The notes: generated by a model not told the origin, from the letters alone. A stretch of 54,918 nt of DNA from Pseudofrankia coriaricola (GCF_001854805.1 NZ_MBLO01000279.1:31527-86444), one strand, 5' to 3'; positions 41,603 to 51,532 are shown, counted from the first letter of the stretch. Program-made: numbers and translations.

Positions 41603-42472
41603 GTGGGAGAGGCGCCGACCAGCGAGGGCGACGTACCTGGGCCGGGGGCGCGGGGCGATGATGAGGAGACCTCCATCGCGCGCGCATACCTGGACTGGGG
41701 CAAGGGCCCCGATCTGGCGGCCGGGAAGGCCACCGGCGCGCACGCCGGTCAGTCCGCGCAGCCGCGGGCCGACGGTGCGCCCGGCGGGGTCACCCGGCCC
41801 GGCGATGACGGGCAGGATGGAGGGGGCGGAGGGTCCGCCCCACACACCACCCCGCCCCGCCGGTCCGACGGACGGGTGGTGGGCGTGCGGCGGCCGATCA
41901 TGGTGCTGCTCGCCACCAGCCTCGGCGTTGTCCTGCTGGACGCCATCACGAAGATCATCGTGGTGGCGAAGCTGACCGGGCACGACTCCGTCACGCTGGT
42001 CCCGGGTGTGCTCGAGCTGCGACTGACCCGTAACTCGGGCGCCGCGTTCAGCATCGCCGGCGGCGCGACGGCCCTGTTCAGCCTCATCGCGGTGGCCGTG
42101 ATCGTCGTGGTCGCGTTCACCGCGCGCAAGCTCGGCTCCCGAGGCTGGGCCGTGGTGCTCGGCGCGATCGTCGGCGGCGCGGTCGGCAACCTCATCGACC
42201 GGCTGGTGCGCTCCCCCGGCCCGCTGCGCGGCCACGTCGTCGACTGGATCTACCTGCACCACTGGCCGATCTTCAACATCGCCGACTCCTCGATCGTCGT
42301 TGGCGCCGTCCTCGCCGTCGTGCTCTCCGCGCTCGGCATCGGCCTCGACGGCACGCGCCTGGCCCGGCAGGACCCGGCCGGTCCGGCCGAGGCGGCCAAG
42401 CCGGCCGAGACGGGTGACGCGTCGGGCACGCCCGAGACGGACAGGCCGTCCGAGCCGGCGGGACGGGAGTGA
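41603..42472 (+). CDS. lspA: Lipoprotein signal peptidase II with long N-terminal extension
   Basis: A 289-residue membrane aspartic protease that removes the signal peptide of prolipoproteins. The core has four helices; catalytic Asp residues are in [10 protein letters not shown] and [11 protein letters not shown], and [14 protein letters not shown] is the third family motif. About 90 residues before the first helix are hydrophilic and Gly/Pro/Asp-rich, and 40 more follow the last helix. The GTG at 41603 is one choice; no good ribosome site marks it and starts closer to helix 1 (a GTG run near 41879) are possible. It overlaps the next gene by GTGA. Confidence 0.9.
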   Translation: MGEAPTSEGDVPGPGARGDDEETSIARAYLDWGKGPDLAAGKATGAHAGQSAQPRADGAPGGVTRPGDDGQDGGGGGSAPHTTPPRRSDGRVVGVRRPIMVLLATSLGVVLLDAITKIIVVAKLTGHDSVTLVPGVLELRLTRNSGAAFSIAGGATALFSLIAVAVIVVVAFTARKLGSRGWAVVLGAIVGGAVGNLIDRLVRSPGPLRGHVVDWIYLHHWPIFNIADSSIVVGAVLAVVLSALGIGLDGTRLARQDPAGPAEAAKPAETGDASGTPETDRPSEPAGRE

Positions 42473-43416
42473 CGGCGGTGCGGGCCGGCGAGCAGCGGTC
42501 CTTGCCGGTTCCGGACGGGCTCGACGGCCTGCGCCTGGACGCCGCGCTCGCGCGGATGTTCGGCCTGTCCCGGACGGTGGCCGCGGCGATGGTCGACGAC
42601 GGGCAGGTCAGCGTCGACGGCCAGGTGCCCAGCCGGTCCGACCGGGTCCGCGGCGGCGCCTGGCTGGACGTCGAGCTGCCGCCCCCGCCGGGCCCGGTCG
42701 TCGAGGCGGCGCCGACACCGGTCGAGGGCCTGACCATCCTGCACGACGACGACGACATCATCGTGGTCGACAAGCCGGTCGGTGTCGCCGCGCACCCGGC
42801 GCCCGGGTACACCGGCCCGACCGTGATCGGCGCGTTGGCCGCCGCCGGCTACCGGGTCTCCACGTCCGGCCCGGCCGAGCGCCAGGGGGTCGTGCACCGC
42901 CTCGACGTCGGCACGACCGGAGTCATGGTCGTCGCGAAGAGCGAGTCGGCCTATACGGCGCTCAAGCGGGCCTTCCGGGAGCGGACGGTCGACAAGCGCT
43001 ACCGCGCGGTGGCTCAGGGCCATCCCGACCCGCTGCGCGGCACGATCGACGCCCCGATCGACCGGCACCCCCGCAAGCCCGGGCTGTTCGCCGTCGTCGC
43101 GGACGGCAAGCCCAGCATCACCCACTACGACACCGATGAGGCGTTCCGGGCGGCGTCGCTGCTGATCATTCGGCTGGAGACCGGGCGGACCCACCAGATC
43201 CGGGTCCATCTCGCCGCGCTGCGCCACCCCTGCGTCGGTGACCTGGCCTACGGCGCCGACCCGACGCTCGCGGAGAAGCTCGGCTTGCGCCGGCAGTGGC
43301 TGCACGCCTTCGAGCTTTCGTTCGAACATCCGGCGGACGGGCGGCCGGTGACGTTCACGAGCCCCGACCCACCCGACCTCGCCGAGGCGTTGGAGCGGCT
43401 CCGGGCGATGTCGTGA
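42469..43416 (+). CDS. rluD: RluD-family 23S rRNA pseudouridine synthase
   Basis: A 315-residue RNA-modifying enzyme. An S4 RNA-binding domain at about 17-75 ([20 protein letters not shown]) is followed by the pseudouridine synthase domain with the catalytic Asp in [17 protein letters not shown] and [20 protein letters not shown]. It belongs to the RluA/C/D group; specificity for RluD sites is assumed from the lspA-rluD gene order common in bacteria. The GTG start overlaps the lspA stop and the stop overlaps the next GTG. Confidence 0.92.
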   Translation: MTAVRAGEQRSLPVPDGLDGLRLDAALARMFGLSRTVAAAMVDDGQVSVDGQVPSRSDRVRGGAWLDVELPPPPGPVVEAAPTPVEGLTILHDDDDIIVVDKPVGVAAHPAPGYTGPTVIGALAAAGYRVSTSGPAERQGVVHRLDVGTTGVMVVAKSESAYTALKRAFRERTVDKRYRAVAQGHPDPLRGTIDAPIDRHPRKPGLFAVVADGKPSITHYDTDEAFRAASLLIIRLETGRTHQIRVHLAALRHPCVGDLAYGADPTLAEKLGLRRQWLHAFELSFEHPADGRPVTFTSPDPPDLAEALERLRAMS

Positions 43417-44720
43417 GCCGGCTTCCGTCGCCGGTGCGCGCCAGCGACCCGGGGGACGATCGGACCTCCCAGCAGACCTCCCAGATCACGACCTCCCAGA
43501 TCGGCTTCGCCGATCCGGCAGGGACCCCGTCCGGCGATCCGGCAGGGACCCCGGCTTCGCGATCCGGCAGGAACCCCGGCCGGGTGCGCGAAAGAAGAGC
43601 ATTTTCGCGCACCCTTTGGTCCTCCAGGGCCGGTTCGGCACGCTACACGGCGGACGCGGTCACGCACCGGGCTACCGCGGCGGTGGTGGAGGCCGCGACG
43701 GCCAGCGGCGCCGGGATAGCGAAAGCGGCGGACCGGGCCGGGCCGGTGCTCGACCGGCTCGACGACGCGCTCGTCCCCAGGACCGGCCGGGCGCTGGAGG
43801 CGGTGGTCGGCGCCGCCGCGGCCACCAGCAGGACGGTCACGGCGGGGCTGCTGCGCCTCGCGCTGCGCACCCGGCTGCTGCCCGGACCGCCCGAACCGCC
43901 CGCGCCCGCGCCCAGGCCCCGGACCGCGGACGGCGGGTCCGGCCCAGACGCCGGGTCCAGCCCGTCCCCCGCCGCCGCGAGGGACGCCTCCGCGTCGGCC
44001 GTGGCGGAGGGGCCCTCGGTCGGCCGGGCATTACTGGAGCGCGGCGCGCGGATCGCCGTCCTCGGCCTCGTCGCGATGATCGTGTTAAGCGCCGCCGCGG
44101 CCCTGCTGCCCGGGATGGACGGCCAGCCCCGCACCGAGCCGGCGAGCCCGCCGCCGGGCGGCGCACCGGCTGGGCAGGCGGACGCGGCCGTCGTGCCCAG
44201 CGTGACGATCGGACCGACCGCGGGAGAGTCGACGGCGGACTACGTGGGCGGCGCGGATCAGTCGCTCGTAGCGCTCGCCGAGGCCGCGCCGGAGGCGGAC
44301 CTGCTGGCGGTGGTGAGCTTGAACGACTACCGGACCCCCGACGGCCTGCAGGCGCTCCTCGCCACCTACCGGGTGACGCAGGTCTTCTTCACCGTGCCGG
44401 GGTCGGGCACGGTACACCAGGCGGAGGTGCGCACCCCGGTGGACGACGTGCTGGCCGCGCTCGCCGCGCAGGCGGCCGAGTCGTCGAGGCGAGCGGCGAC
44501 GGCCACCGACCCCGCGGCCCGGGAGCGCGCGTCGGCGCAGGCGCAGACGATGCGCGGCGGCCGGAGCTGTTCCTGCCTGTTCGCCGCCGTCGTGCGGGCG
44601 TCCGCCGCCCGGCTCCTCGCGCTGCGCCAGGACTCTTCGGTCCGCGTCATCGACGCCGCCCCACCGGCCACACTGGAGAACGCCGTCCGCTTCATCCCGG
44701 TGACCCCCGAATCCCGGTGA
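43413..44720 (+). CDS. Single-pass membrane protein of unknown function
   Basis: A 435-residue protein. The N-terminal ~60 residues derive from short DNA repeats and are rich in Thr, Ser, Gln, Pro. A helical stretch follows, then a transmembrane helix ([20 protein letters not shown] at about 212-231) and an outside domain of ~190 residues with [20 protein letters not shown] and [20 protein letters not shown]. This outside part looks like a conserved actinobacterial domain, but I cannot name it. The GTG start overlaps rluD (GTGA), making it the third gene of a coupled operon. A pair of Cys (RSCSCLF) lies near the end. Confidence 0.72.
   Translation: MSRLPSPVRASDPGDDRTSQQTSQITTSQIGFADPAGTPSGDPAGTPASRSGRNPGRVRERRAFSRTLWSSRAGSARYTADAVTHRATAAVVEAATASGAGIAKAADRAGPVLDRLDDALVPRTGRALEAVVGAAAATSRTVTAGLLRLALRTRLLPGPPEPPAPAPRPRTADGGSGPDAGSSPSPAAARDASASAVAEGPSVGRALLERGARIAVLGLVAMIVLSAAAALLPGMDGQPRTEPASPPPGGAPAGQADAAVVPSVTIGPTAGESTADYVGGADQSLVALAEAAPEADLLAVVSLNDYRTPDGLQALLATYRVTQVFFTVPGSGTVHQAEVRTPVDDVLAALAAQAAESSRRAATATDPAARERASAQAQTMRGGRSCSCLFAAVVRASAARLLALRQDSSVRVIDAAPPATLENAVRFIPVTPESR
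43465..43575 (+). repeat. Short direct repeats in start region of membrane protein gene
   Basis: ACCTCCCAG occurs three times (43466-43500 region), followed by GATCCGGCAGGGACCCC twice and a third partial copy GATCCGGCAGGAACCCC up to about 43575. The units are in frame as TSQ and DPAGTP. Confidence 0.75.
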
Positions 44721-44790
44721 CCCCCGACCACCCGTAACAAGCGCCCCGCGACCGACCTGGCGGGCTCGCGGGCAGGCCGCCGACGTCGGC

Positions 44791-44973
44791 TCAGGAGCTG
44801 ACGGAACCTCGGGCGGCGGCGCGGCGGACCCGCCGGGCGGCGCCCAGCGGGAGCACGCCAGCGGCGAGGAGGGTCAAGGCCAAAGAGGCATAGACACAGG
44901 CCGTCGGGCCCACCGCGCCGACGACCAACAGTACCGCGGCGACCACCAGCGCCGCGCCGCTCAGAACGATCAC
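44791..44973 (-). CDS. Small two-helix membrane protein, 60 aa
   Basis: A frame from a GTG at 44973 with GGAGG nine bases upstream. It encodes two hydrophobic helices (IVLSGAALVVAAVLLVVGAV and ACVYASLALTLLAAGVLPLG) and a basic Arg-rich tail. Small membrane proteins of this shape are often found next to the divIVA cluster in actinobacteria. A longer frame to 45186 has no membrane or domain character. Function unknown. Confidence 0.6.
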   Translation of the reverse strand: MIVLSGAALVVAAVLLVVGAVGPTACVYASLALTLLAAGVLPLGAARRVRRAAARGSVSS

Positions 44974-45353
44974 CTCGACCACCTCCGTCGTTTCACCACT
45001 ATCCCCGCCGGCGACGTCCCGGTGGGTGAGGCGCTGACGGAGGCGGCCGGACGCGAGAGCGCCCGCCCCTGCGCGCACCCCGAGATCGCCGGGGACGAGA
45101 CGCCAGGAACTCGCCTCGGCGACCCCTCTAAGCCCGTGGCCGCCCGCGAAGCCGGCCCGGTGCGGGGACCCCGCACCGTCGACCACGTGCCGAGCACAGC
45201 GCCGCGTGGCGACCGGAGCGCCGCCAGCGGCACCACGTGTTGAAGAGCGCCGGCAACGACGAGGCTCCGCGCGCGCCGGGGCACCGCCGGCCGGAAGACA
45301 CGGTCATCGTCGGCCAGCCCGGCGAACCCTGGCTGGGTCAGTGAGCCAGTGGG
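44974..45353. other. Gene-free stretch downstream of divIVA
   Basis: No gene seen. A weak inverted repeat CCAGCC / GGCTGG (45314-45319 and 45331-45336) lies about 20 bp after the divIVA stop and may be a terminator. Confidence 0.4.
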
Positions 45354-46274
45354 TCAGAATTCCTGCATGCCACCGGCGCGCGGGTCGCGCTCCGCGTGGT
45401 TGACGCCGTTCTGGCCGCCCATGGCGGGCGGGCCGGGCTGGTAGGCGGCTGCCGGCACCCCGACGCCCGCGGGCTGGGGCTGGCCGCCGCCCTGAGTGCC
45501 CGGGTTCAGGCCCGGACGGGCTGGGCCACCAGGGCCGACGGCCGGCTGGGTCGGCATGCCGTCGAGGTCACGCAGCTGCATCTCCAGGTAGGCCCGCAGC
45601 CGGGTGCGGTACTCACGCTCGAACGCGCGCAGCTGCTCGACCTGGCCCTCGAGGCGGCGCTTGTCCTCCTCGAGGCCGCCGAGCTGCTCGGCCACGTGCG
45701 CCCGCGCCTCCGCGAGGATGCGGTCGGCGTCCGAGCGTGCCTCGCGGCGGGCCCGTTCGGACTCGGTGCGCGCCTCGCGCAGCGCCTCGTCCGCGGTCCG
45801 CTGGGCGAGCACCAGGGTACGGGCAACCCGCTGCTCGATCTCGGCGTCGAGCTGGGAGCCGGCCGTGGCGGGCACGCCGCCGCCGCGCTGGCCGACGGCG
45901 GGCATGACCTGGGTGGCTCCGCCGGGGATCGGCACCGGCGAGGTGGACGGGCCTCGGGCGGCAGCCGCCTGCGCCTGTGCCTGCGCCTGCTGGGCGGCGG
46001 CCTGGGCCTGGGCCGCCGCCCTGCGGGCGTCATCGAGCTGCCGGCGCAGCTGCTGGTTCTCTTCCAGGATCTGGGGGGGCACACCGGGGCCGCCGCCACC
46101 GGTGCGGCGCGCCTCGTCGAGCTGGCGGCGCAGGTCGGAGTTCTCGTCCAGCATTCGCGTCAGCTCGGCCTCGACCTCGTCGAGGAAGGTGTCGACTTCG
46201 TCCTCGTTGTACCCGGTCCGGAACCTCGTCGGGCTGAAGACCTTGTTCTGCACATCCTGTGGTGTCAGCGCCAC
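45354..46274 (-). CDS. divIVA: DivIVA/Wag31-type polar growth protein
   Basis: A 306-residue coiled-coil protein that marks cell poles and directs wall growth in actinobacteria. The membrane-binding DivIVA head is complete: LTPQDVQNKVFSPTRFRTGY then NEDEVDTFLDEVEAELTRML. Two coiled-coil parts (about 35-105 and 150-235) flank a Gly/Pro/Ala-rich linker. The tail is Gly/Pro/Gln-rich. The GTG start at 46274 has GAGGAGG upstream. It lies at the downstream end of the division cluster, as usual. Confidence 0.95.
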   Translation of the reverse strand: MALTPQDVQNKVFSPTRFRTGYNEDEVDTFLDEVEAELTRMLDENSDLRRQLDEARRTGGGGPGVPPQILEENQQLRRQLDDARRAAAQAQAAAQQAQAQAQAAAARGPSTSPVPIPGGATQVMPAVGQRGGGVPATAGSQLDAEIEQRVARTLVLAQRTADEALREARTESERARREARSDADRILAEARAHVAEQLGGLEEDKRRLEGQVEQLRAFEREYRTRLRAYLEMQLRDLDGMPTQPAVGPGGPARPGLNPGTQGGGQPQPAGVGVPAAAYQPGPPAMGGQNGVNHAERDPRAGGMQEF

Positions 46275-46367
46275 GTCGCCTCCTCTTGCGGCATCGCCGC
46301 TCCCCGAAGAGAGGGCGGTCTACGGGCAGTCTCCCGCGCTCGTGTCAGCGGCGTGCACACGACCCCG

Positions 46368-46634
46368 TCACAACCTCGTCGCATAGTTCTGCAACACCAC
46401 GATCACGATGAACAACAGCAGGAAACCGAGGTCGAAGGCCACAGCCCCCACGCGCAGCGGCGGGATGAAGCGCCGCAGCAATCGTAGCGGCGGGTCCGTG
46501 GCCGTATACACGACCTCGCAGAGCACCACCCACGGGCCGGTGGGTCGGAAGGAGCGACTCAACGACTGCAGCAGGTCGATGACCATCCGCGCTATCAGGA
46601 GCAGGAGGTACGCGGTCAGCACCCAATAGATCAC
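46368..46634 (-). CDS. YggT family membrane protein
   Basis: An 88-residue two-helix membrane protein: VLTAYLLLLIARMVIDLLQS and AVAFDLGFLLLFIVIVVLQN, with the family signature TDPPLRLLRRFIPPLRVG between. The first normal start is a GTG at 46634, but the usual N-terminus MSxxGxVIYW is present if reading begins six codons earlier at an ATA (46652), with GGGAG eight bases before it. It sits between sepF and divIVA, the standard place. Confidence 0.9.
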   Translation of the reverse strand: MIYWVLTAYLLLLIARMVIDLLQSLSRSFRPTGPWVVLCEVVYTATDPPLRLLRRFIPPLRVGAVAFDLGFLLLFIVIVVLQNYATRL

Positions 46635-46700
46635 GGTGCCGAAGATGCTTATGGCTGCCTCTCCCTGCCTTGCGGACGCCGGCGGCCACGCACCGCGGCG

Positions 46701-47249
46701 TCAGGACTGGTTGTAGAAGCCACCTTCGGCGATACGAAGCTTGTCGCTCTCGGTGACCTCGACGTTCGAGGGGGTCAGGAGGAAGACCTTGTTAGTCACC
46801 CTCTCAAGCCTCCCGTGCAGGCCGAAGATCAGCCCAGCGGCGAAGTCGATCAGCCGCTTGGCCTCGACGTCGTCCATCTCGGTGAGGTTCATGATGACGG
46901 GCGTGCCGTCCCTGAACTCCTCACCGATCTGACGGGCGTCATTGTAGCTCCGCGGCTGGAGCGTTGTGATCCGGTAGGGGGATGCTTCCTCGACGGCCGC
47001 TACCCTCCGCATCGGAACGGGTCCGGAGGGGCGCAGCGGTTCGACGGAGGAGGAACGTCTGGCCATTGTCGGCGGCTCCTCGCGTGCGTCGATACGCCTC
47101 ACCGTCCGGTCGAACGGAACGGGCTCGCGCACGTCCCGCCGGTCATCCTGGCGGTCGTCCTGACCGTCGTCATCGTCGTAGTCGTCGAGATATTCGTCGT
47201 CCTCCTCGGCCAGACCGAGGTAGACCATCGCCCTGCGCCCGAGCCCCAT
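46701..47249 (-). CDS. sepF: SepF cell-division protein
   Basis: A 182-residue FtsZ-membrane linker. MGLGRRAMVYLGLAEEDDEY is a typical amphipathic membrane-binding start; an Asp-rich linker follows, then the SepF core with QPRSYNDARQIGEEFRDGTP, VIMNLTEMDDVEAKRLIDFA and AGLIFGLHGRLERV. It replaces FtsA/ZipA function in actinobacteria by attaching FtsZ to the membrane. The position between yggS and yggT is canonical. Confidence 0.95.
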   Translation of the reverse strand: MGLGRRAMVYLGLAEEDDEYLDDYDDDDGQDDRQDDRRDVREPVPFDRTVRRIDAREEPPTMARRSSSVEPLRPSGPVPMRRVAAVEEASPYRITTLQPRSYNDARQIGEEFRDGTPVIMNLTEMDDVEAKRLIDFAAGLIFGLHGRLERVTNKVFLLTPSNVEVTESDKLRIAEGGFYNQS

Positions 47250-47258
47250 GGCGCGACT

Positions 47259-48155
47259 CTAAGGGACAGGGCGCCGCTCACCGAACAAAGCGGTGCCGAT
47301 CCGTAGGTGTGTCGCGCCTTCGGCCACCGCGGCCTCAAGATCGCCCGACATTCCAGCGCTGACGACCCGCGCCTCGGGGTGGTTCCGCCGCACCTCTTCG
47401 GCGACTTCACGTAACCGGGCGAATGCCGGCCGTGGAGGTACCCCCCGAGGAGCCACCGCCATCACACCCGCGAGCCGCAGCCCCGCGGCCTCGGCGACGA
47501 GATCTGTCATCCGGGCGACATCGCCCGGCGCCGCGCCGCCCCGGCCGGTGGCGCCGGGTGTGTCCAGGCACACCTGGACGCAGACCGCGATCATACGGCC
47601 CTGGCTCGCCGCCGCTCTGGACAGGCTCGCGACCAGTTCCGGCCGGTCGACGGACTGTACCCAGTCGGCCCAGCGGGCGACCGCGTTCGCCTTGTTCCGC
47701 TGCAACTGACCGACGAAGTGCCACACCGGCGCGCCCACGGGCACCCGGGCCGCCGCCCCCGGACCGTCCGCGCCCCCGGCCGGTCCCAGTCTCCCAGGTA
47801 CGCCCAGTCCCCCACCTGCGCCCGGAGCCCCGGCCGGCCTCGCGGCTTGCGAGGAGGCCGCCGTGCCCAGCCGGGACAGCACCTCGGCGACCTTGGGGGC
47901 CGCCTCCTGCTCGCGGTTCTCGGCGAAGTGGGTGACGCCCAGGGCGCGCAGCGCCAGCACATCGGCGGCGGGCCAGGTCTTGCTCACGGCGATGAGCGTG
48001 AGCTCGGCCGGCTCACGGCCGGCGGCGCGCGCCGCCACGGCGATCCGCTCCCGGACCTCGCCCAGGTTGGCCCGCAGCCGCGCCAGGTCAGCGCCCGACG
48101 TCACCGCCACACCCGCGGGTCCCTCCGCATTCGCTGTACGGGCCGGTCGAGACAC
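47259..48155 (-). CDS. YggS/PLPBP family PLP-binding protein with inserted loop
   Basis: A 298-residue pyridoxal-phosphate homeostasis protein. The PLP Lys is in LIAVSKTWPAADVL, and HFAENREQEAAPK, WHFVGQLQRNKAN and MSGDLEAAVAEGATHLRIGT are family motifs. A Gly/Ala/Pro insertion of ~43 residues (about 100-143, SSQAARPAGAPGAGGGLGVP onward) breaks the usual 230-250 residue length. The GTG at 48155 is the longest start; a GTG 17 codons later is also possible. It follows ftsZ after 33 bp, with no yfiH/pgeF gene between. Confidence 0.9.
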   Translation of the reverse strand: MSRPARTANAEGPAGVAVTSGADLARLRANLGEVRERIAVAARAAGREPAELTLIAVSKTWPAADVLALRALGVTHFAENREQEAAPKVAEVLSRLGTAASSQAARPAGAPGAGGGLGVPGRLGPAGGADGPGAAARVPVGAPVWHFVGQLQRNKANAVARWADWVQSVDRPELVASLSRAAASQGRMIAVCVQVCLDTPGATGRGGAAPGDVARMTDLVAEAAGLRLAGVMAVAPRGVPPRPAFARLREVAEEVRRNHPEARVVSAGMSGDLEAAVAEGATHLRIGTALFGERRPVP

Positions 48156-48188
48156 CGCCGGCCCGGTCGGCGAACGGCGGAGGCTCGG

Positions 48189-49559
48189 TTACTTGAGGAA
48201 GTCGGGGACGTCCAGCTCGTCATCCTCGTCGGCGATCGGCCGGACCGGCCGCCGAGGCGGAGGATAGCTCGGCCGCGCTCCCGGGCGGACGCCCGCCGGG
48301 TCGGCCCCGTAGCCACCCCCTTGCCCCTGGCCTTCGCCGGGCGCGTGCTGGGCGGCATAGCGGGCCGGCGGCTCGTCCAGGTCCGGCTGTGGGTCCAGCG
48401 GCTCGGGGATGTACTGCGGCGGCGCGGGCTGCGGCGCGGCCGGCGGCGGGCCCATCGGTGGGGCGTAGCTCGGGGTCGGCCGCGGAGCGGGCGGCGGCGT
48501 CGGGGCCACCGCGGGGATCGCCGGCAGCGCGCCCACGGGAGCCGGGGCGGCGGCGACCGGCGGCGGCGTGGGGCGCGCGCGCTGCGGGGCGATGCCCTTC
48601 GCGCGGCGGTCGGGCACCGTGTCGAAACCGGCCGCGATGACAGTGACCCGCACCTCGTCGCCGAGCGCGTCGTCGATCACGGCACCGAAGATGATGTTCG
48701 CCTCGGGGTGGGCGGCGTCGGCGACCAGCTCGGCGGCGGCGTTGATCTCGAACAGGCCGAGGTCGGACCCCCCGGAGATGTTCAGCAGCACGCCCTGCGC
48801 GCCGTCCATGCTGGCCTCGAGCAGCGGCGAGGCGATCGCCTGCTCGGCGGCGACCGTGGCCCGGTCGTCACCACGGGCGCGGCCGATACCCATGAGCGCG
48901 CTGCCGGCATGCGACATGACCGTCTTGACGTCGGCGAAGTCGAGGTTGATCAGTCCAGGCGTGGTGATCAGGTCGGTGATGCCCTGGACACCGGAGAGCA
49001 GCACCTGGTCGGCGCTGCGGAACGCGTCGAGCACGCTGATGTCGCGGTCGGTCATCGCCAGCAGCCGGTCGTTCGGGATGACGATGAGGGTGTCGACCTC
49101 GTTGCGCAGCGTGTCGATGCCGGCATCGGCCTGGTTCGCCCGGCGGCGGCCCTCGAAGGTGAACGGTCGGGTGACCACGCCGATCGTGAGCGCGCCCAGC
49201 GAGCGCGCGACGTTCGCCACGACCGGAGCCCCGCCGGTGCCGGTCCCGCCGCCCTCACCCGCCGTGACGAAGACCATGTCGGCCCCCTTGAGGACCTCCT
49301 CGATCTCCTCGCGATGGTCCTCCGCCGCCTGCCGGCCGACCTCGGGGTCGGCGCCGGCGCCGAGGCCGCGGGTGAGCTCGCGGCCGACGTCCAGCTTCAC
49401 GTCGGCGTCGCTCATCAGCAGCGCCTGCGCGTCGGTGTTGATGGCGATGAACTCGACGCCCTTGAGACCGACCTCGATCATGCGGTTCACGGCGTTGACG
49501 CCGCCACCACCAATGCCGACAACCTTGATGACCGCTAGGTAGTTCTGCGGGGCAGCCAT
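48189..49559 (-). CDS. ftsZ: Cell-division GTPase FtsZ
   Basis: A 456-residue tubulin homologue that forms the Z-ring. The N-terminal GTPase shows [20 protein letters not shown] and the tubulin signature [35 protein letters not shown] is the T7 loop region. The C-terminal linker is Pro/Ala/Tyr-rich, ~140 residues, and ends in the SepF-binding tail [12 protein letters not shown] chose the ATG at 49559 ([15 protein letters not shown]). A promoter lies about 130-150 bp upstream. It is divergent from murC, with no ftsQ between. Confidence 0.97.
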   Translation of the reverse strand: MAAPQNYLAVIKVVGIGGGGVNAVNRMIEVGLKGVEFIAINTDAQALLMSDADVKLDVGRELTRGLGAGADPEVGRQAAEDHREEIEEVLKGADMVFVTAGEGGGTGTGGAPVVANVARSLGALTIGVVTRPFTFEGRRRANQADAGIDTLRNEVDTLIVIPNDRLLAMTDRDISVLDAFRSADQVLLSGVQGITDLITTPGLINLDFADVKTVMSHAGSALMGIGRARGDDRATVAAEQAIASPLLEASMDGAQGVLLNISGGSDLGLFEINAAAELVADAAHPEANIIFGAVIDDALGDEVRVTVIAAGFDTVPDRRAKGIAPQRARPTPPPVAAAPAPVGALPAIPAVAPTPPPAPRPTPSYAPPMGPPPAAPQPAPPQYIPEPLDPQPDLDEPPARYAAQHAPGEGQGQGGGYGADPAGVRPGARPSYPPPRRPVRPIADEDDELDVPDFLK

Positions 49560-49974
49560 TACGGGGTCGGTCCTCCAGCGGCGTCGGTGGGGCGGACATA
49601 CGCCCGGCTCGCGCGGCAGGACCGTCGGGACGGCTCCACCGGGACGAGACGGGAGAAGTAGCCGCCTAGCTCCAACCTTCACCGTCCACTAGACGGTTAG
49701 AGTTATGTCAACTTGCGACTGTGGATGGACAGTAGGCATGGCGTCCGCATGGGTCAAGGAACCTCCCGGCGCGTCAACCGATGGAATTCGCCGTCCTGTT
49801 CGTCACAGCCTCCGCCCGCATAGCCCCCTCCCGACGGGCCTCCCCACCCGTCCCTTTCTTCCTCCCCCCGCCCCTGGTAGCGGACTCGGGCGAGATGTCC
49901 TCCCCAGCCCCGGGTGAGCGGCCGTCCGGACCAGTCGCGAGCCGAGCCTCTACCTGGCCAGCCGGTGGGAGAGG
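49560..49974. other. Divergent ftsZ-murC intergenic region
   Basis: No gene was found here, although ftsQ normally lies between murC and ftsZ. It holds the ftsZ promoter (see separate entry) and must hold a murC promoter on the plus strand. Confidence 0.6.
49686..49711 (-). promoter_or_regulatory. Probable ftsZ promoter
   Basis: On the minus strand TTGACA (49711-49706) is followed after 14 bases by TAGTGG (49691-49686) and contains AACTCTAACCGTCTAG between. This resembles the conserved TTGACATAAC...TCTAxT promoter in front of ftsZ in other actinobacteria as I recall it. The resulting leader would be ~120 bases. Confidence 0.6.
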
Positions 49975-51492
49975 ATGGTGTCCGTGAGCGCGCGCGTGCA
50001 CTTCCTCGGCATCGGCGGCTCGGGCCTCGCCCCACTGGCCCGGATCGCGCTGGCCCGTGGCCACCTCGTCTCCGGCAGCGACCAGGAGCCCTCGGCGCGG
50101 GTCGAGGCGCTGCGGGCGCTGGGAGCCCGGGTGCGCACCGGTGCCGTGCCCGGCCCGGCGGAGCTGGCCGCCGAGCTCGCCGGCGTGGACGTCGTCGTGG
50201 CCTCCAGCGCCCTGGGCGACGACCATCCGGAGGTCGCGGCCGCGCGGGCCGCCGGCCTGCCGGTGCGCCGCCGCTCCGACTGGCTGCCCGAGCTGACCTC
50301 CGGCTACCAGCTCGTCGCCGTCGCCGGCTCGCACGGCAAGACGACGACCTCGGCGATGCTCACCCTCGCGCTGCGCGCCGCGGGCGCCGACCCCACGGCG
50401 GTGATCGGCGGCGAGGTGCCGCAGCTCGGCGGCGGGGCGCTGGTCGGCTCCGGCGAGCTGTTCGTGCTGGAGGCCGACGAGTACGGCGGCGCGTTCGACG
50501 CTCTGGACCCGGCGCTCGCCGTGGTCACGAACGTCGAGTGGGAGCACCCGGACCTCTTTCCCGACGAGGCGGCCGTGCGGGCGGCGTTCACCGCCTTCAC
50601 CGCCCGGGTCCGCCCAGGCGGCGTCCTGGTGGCCTGTGGCGACGACCCCGGGGTGGCCTCCGTGCTCGGCGCCCTGGCCGAGCAGCCGGGCGGCGGCCCG
50701 CGGGTCGTGCGCTACGGCCTGGGCGACGGCCTCACCTGGCGCGCGACAAACATCACGGCCGTCGATGGCACCACCGGTGGGTCCGCGGGCAGCCAGGATG
50801 TGAGCGGGAACGCCGGGGACCCGCCGGCCGTCGTGACACGGGCCACCGTGCTGCGCGACGGGGAGCCGGTCGGCACGCTGCGCCTGGCGCTGCCGGGCCG
50901 GCACACGGTCCTCAACGCGCTCGCGGTGCTGGCCGCCACGGGCGAGCTCGGGGTGCCCGTCGAGGCGGCGCTCTCGGCGCTGGCCGGCTACACCGGCGCC
51001 GCCCGGCGCTTCCAGCACGTCGGCTCCGCCGACCTGGCAGGCACCAGGGGCGCGGCGGACCTGCCGGGCGACGGCGGCACGGTCGAGGTGATCGACGACT
51101 ACGCCCACCATCCGACCGAGATCCGCGCCACGCTCGCCGCCGCCCGGCAGAAGGCCGCCGGCCGGGAGGTCTGGGCGGTCATCGAGCCGCACACCTACAG
51201 CCGGCTCGCGGCGCTGCTGGACGACTTCGCCGCCTCCTTCGGTGACGCCGACCGGCTCTACGTCACGGACATCTACGCCGCCAGGGAGCACGACGACCTC
51301 GGCCTGCACGCCGCGGACCTCGCCAAGCGGGTTCGCACCCCCGCCGACACGAGCTACGTCGGCTGGGCCGAGCTGCCCGGGCGTCTGGCCGCCGACCTGC
51401 CCGGCCACGACGTCCTGCTGCTGACGCTCGGCGCCGGCACGATCACCGAACTCGGCCCCCGCCTGCTCGCCGGGCTGGCCCCCGCCCGCTGA
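49975..51492 (+). CDS. murC: UDP-N-acetylmuramate-L-alanine ligase
   Basis: A 505-residue Mur ligase adding L-Ala to UDP-MurNAc. The N-terminal Rossmann motif is RVHFLGIGGSGLAPLA, the ATP loop is VAVAGSHGKTTTSAML, and VIDDYAHHPTEIRATLAAA plus VWAVIEPHTYSRLAALLDDF complete the MurC pattern. Start choices are ATG 49975, GTG 49978 or GTG 49984; GGGAGAGG directly before favours the GTGs. Unusually, the gene lies on the opposite strand to ftsZ, murG and ftsW, diverging from ftsZ and converging on murG. A ~30-residue insertion (about 265-285) is Gly/Ser-rich. Confidence 0.96.
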   Translation: MVSVSARVHFLGIGGSGLAPLARIALARGHLVSGSDQEPSARVEALRALGARVRTGAVPGPAELAAELAGVDVVVASSALGDDHPEVAAARAAGLPVRRRSDWLPELTSGYQLVAVAGSHGKTTTSAMLTLALRAAGADPTAVIGGEVPQLGGGALVGSGELFVLEADEYGGAFDALDPALAVVTNVEWEHPDLFPDEAAVRAAFTAFTARVRPGGVLVACGDDPGVASVLGALAEQPGGGPRVVRYGLGDGLTWRATNITAVDGTTGGSAGSQDVSGNAGDPPAVVTRATVLRDGEPVGTLRLALPGRHTVLNALAVLAATGELGVPVEAALSALAGYTGAARRFQHVGSADLAGTRGAADLPGDGGTVEVIDDYAHHPTEIRATLAAARQKAAGREVWAVIEPHTYSRLAALLDDFAASFGDADRLYVTDIYAAREHDDLGLHAADLAKRVRTPADTSYVGWAELPGRLAADLPGHDVLLLTLGAGTITELGPRLLAGLAPAR

Positions 51493-51502
51493 CCCGCGCG
51501 GG

Positions 51503-51532
51503 CGACGTCCGGGCACCGCGGCCCGGGCGTCG
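51503..51532. terminator. Terminator hairpin between convergent murC and murG
   Basis: CGACGTCCGGGC (51503-51514) and GCCCGGGCGTCG (51521-51532) form a 12-bp stem with one G-U pair and a 6-base loop, 11 bp after the murC stop and 40 bp before the murG stop. Confidence 0.7.
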
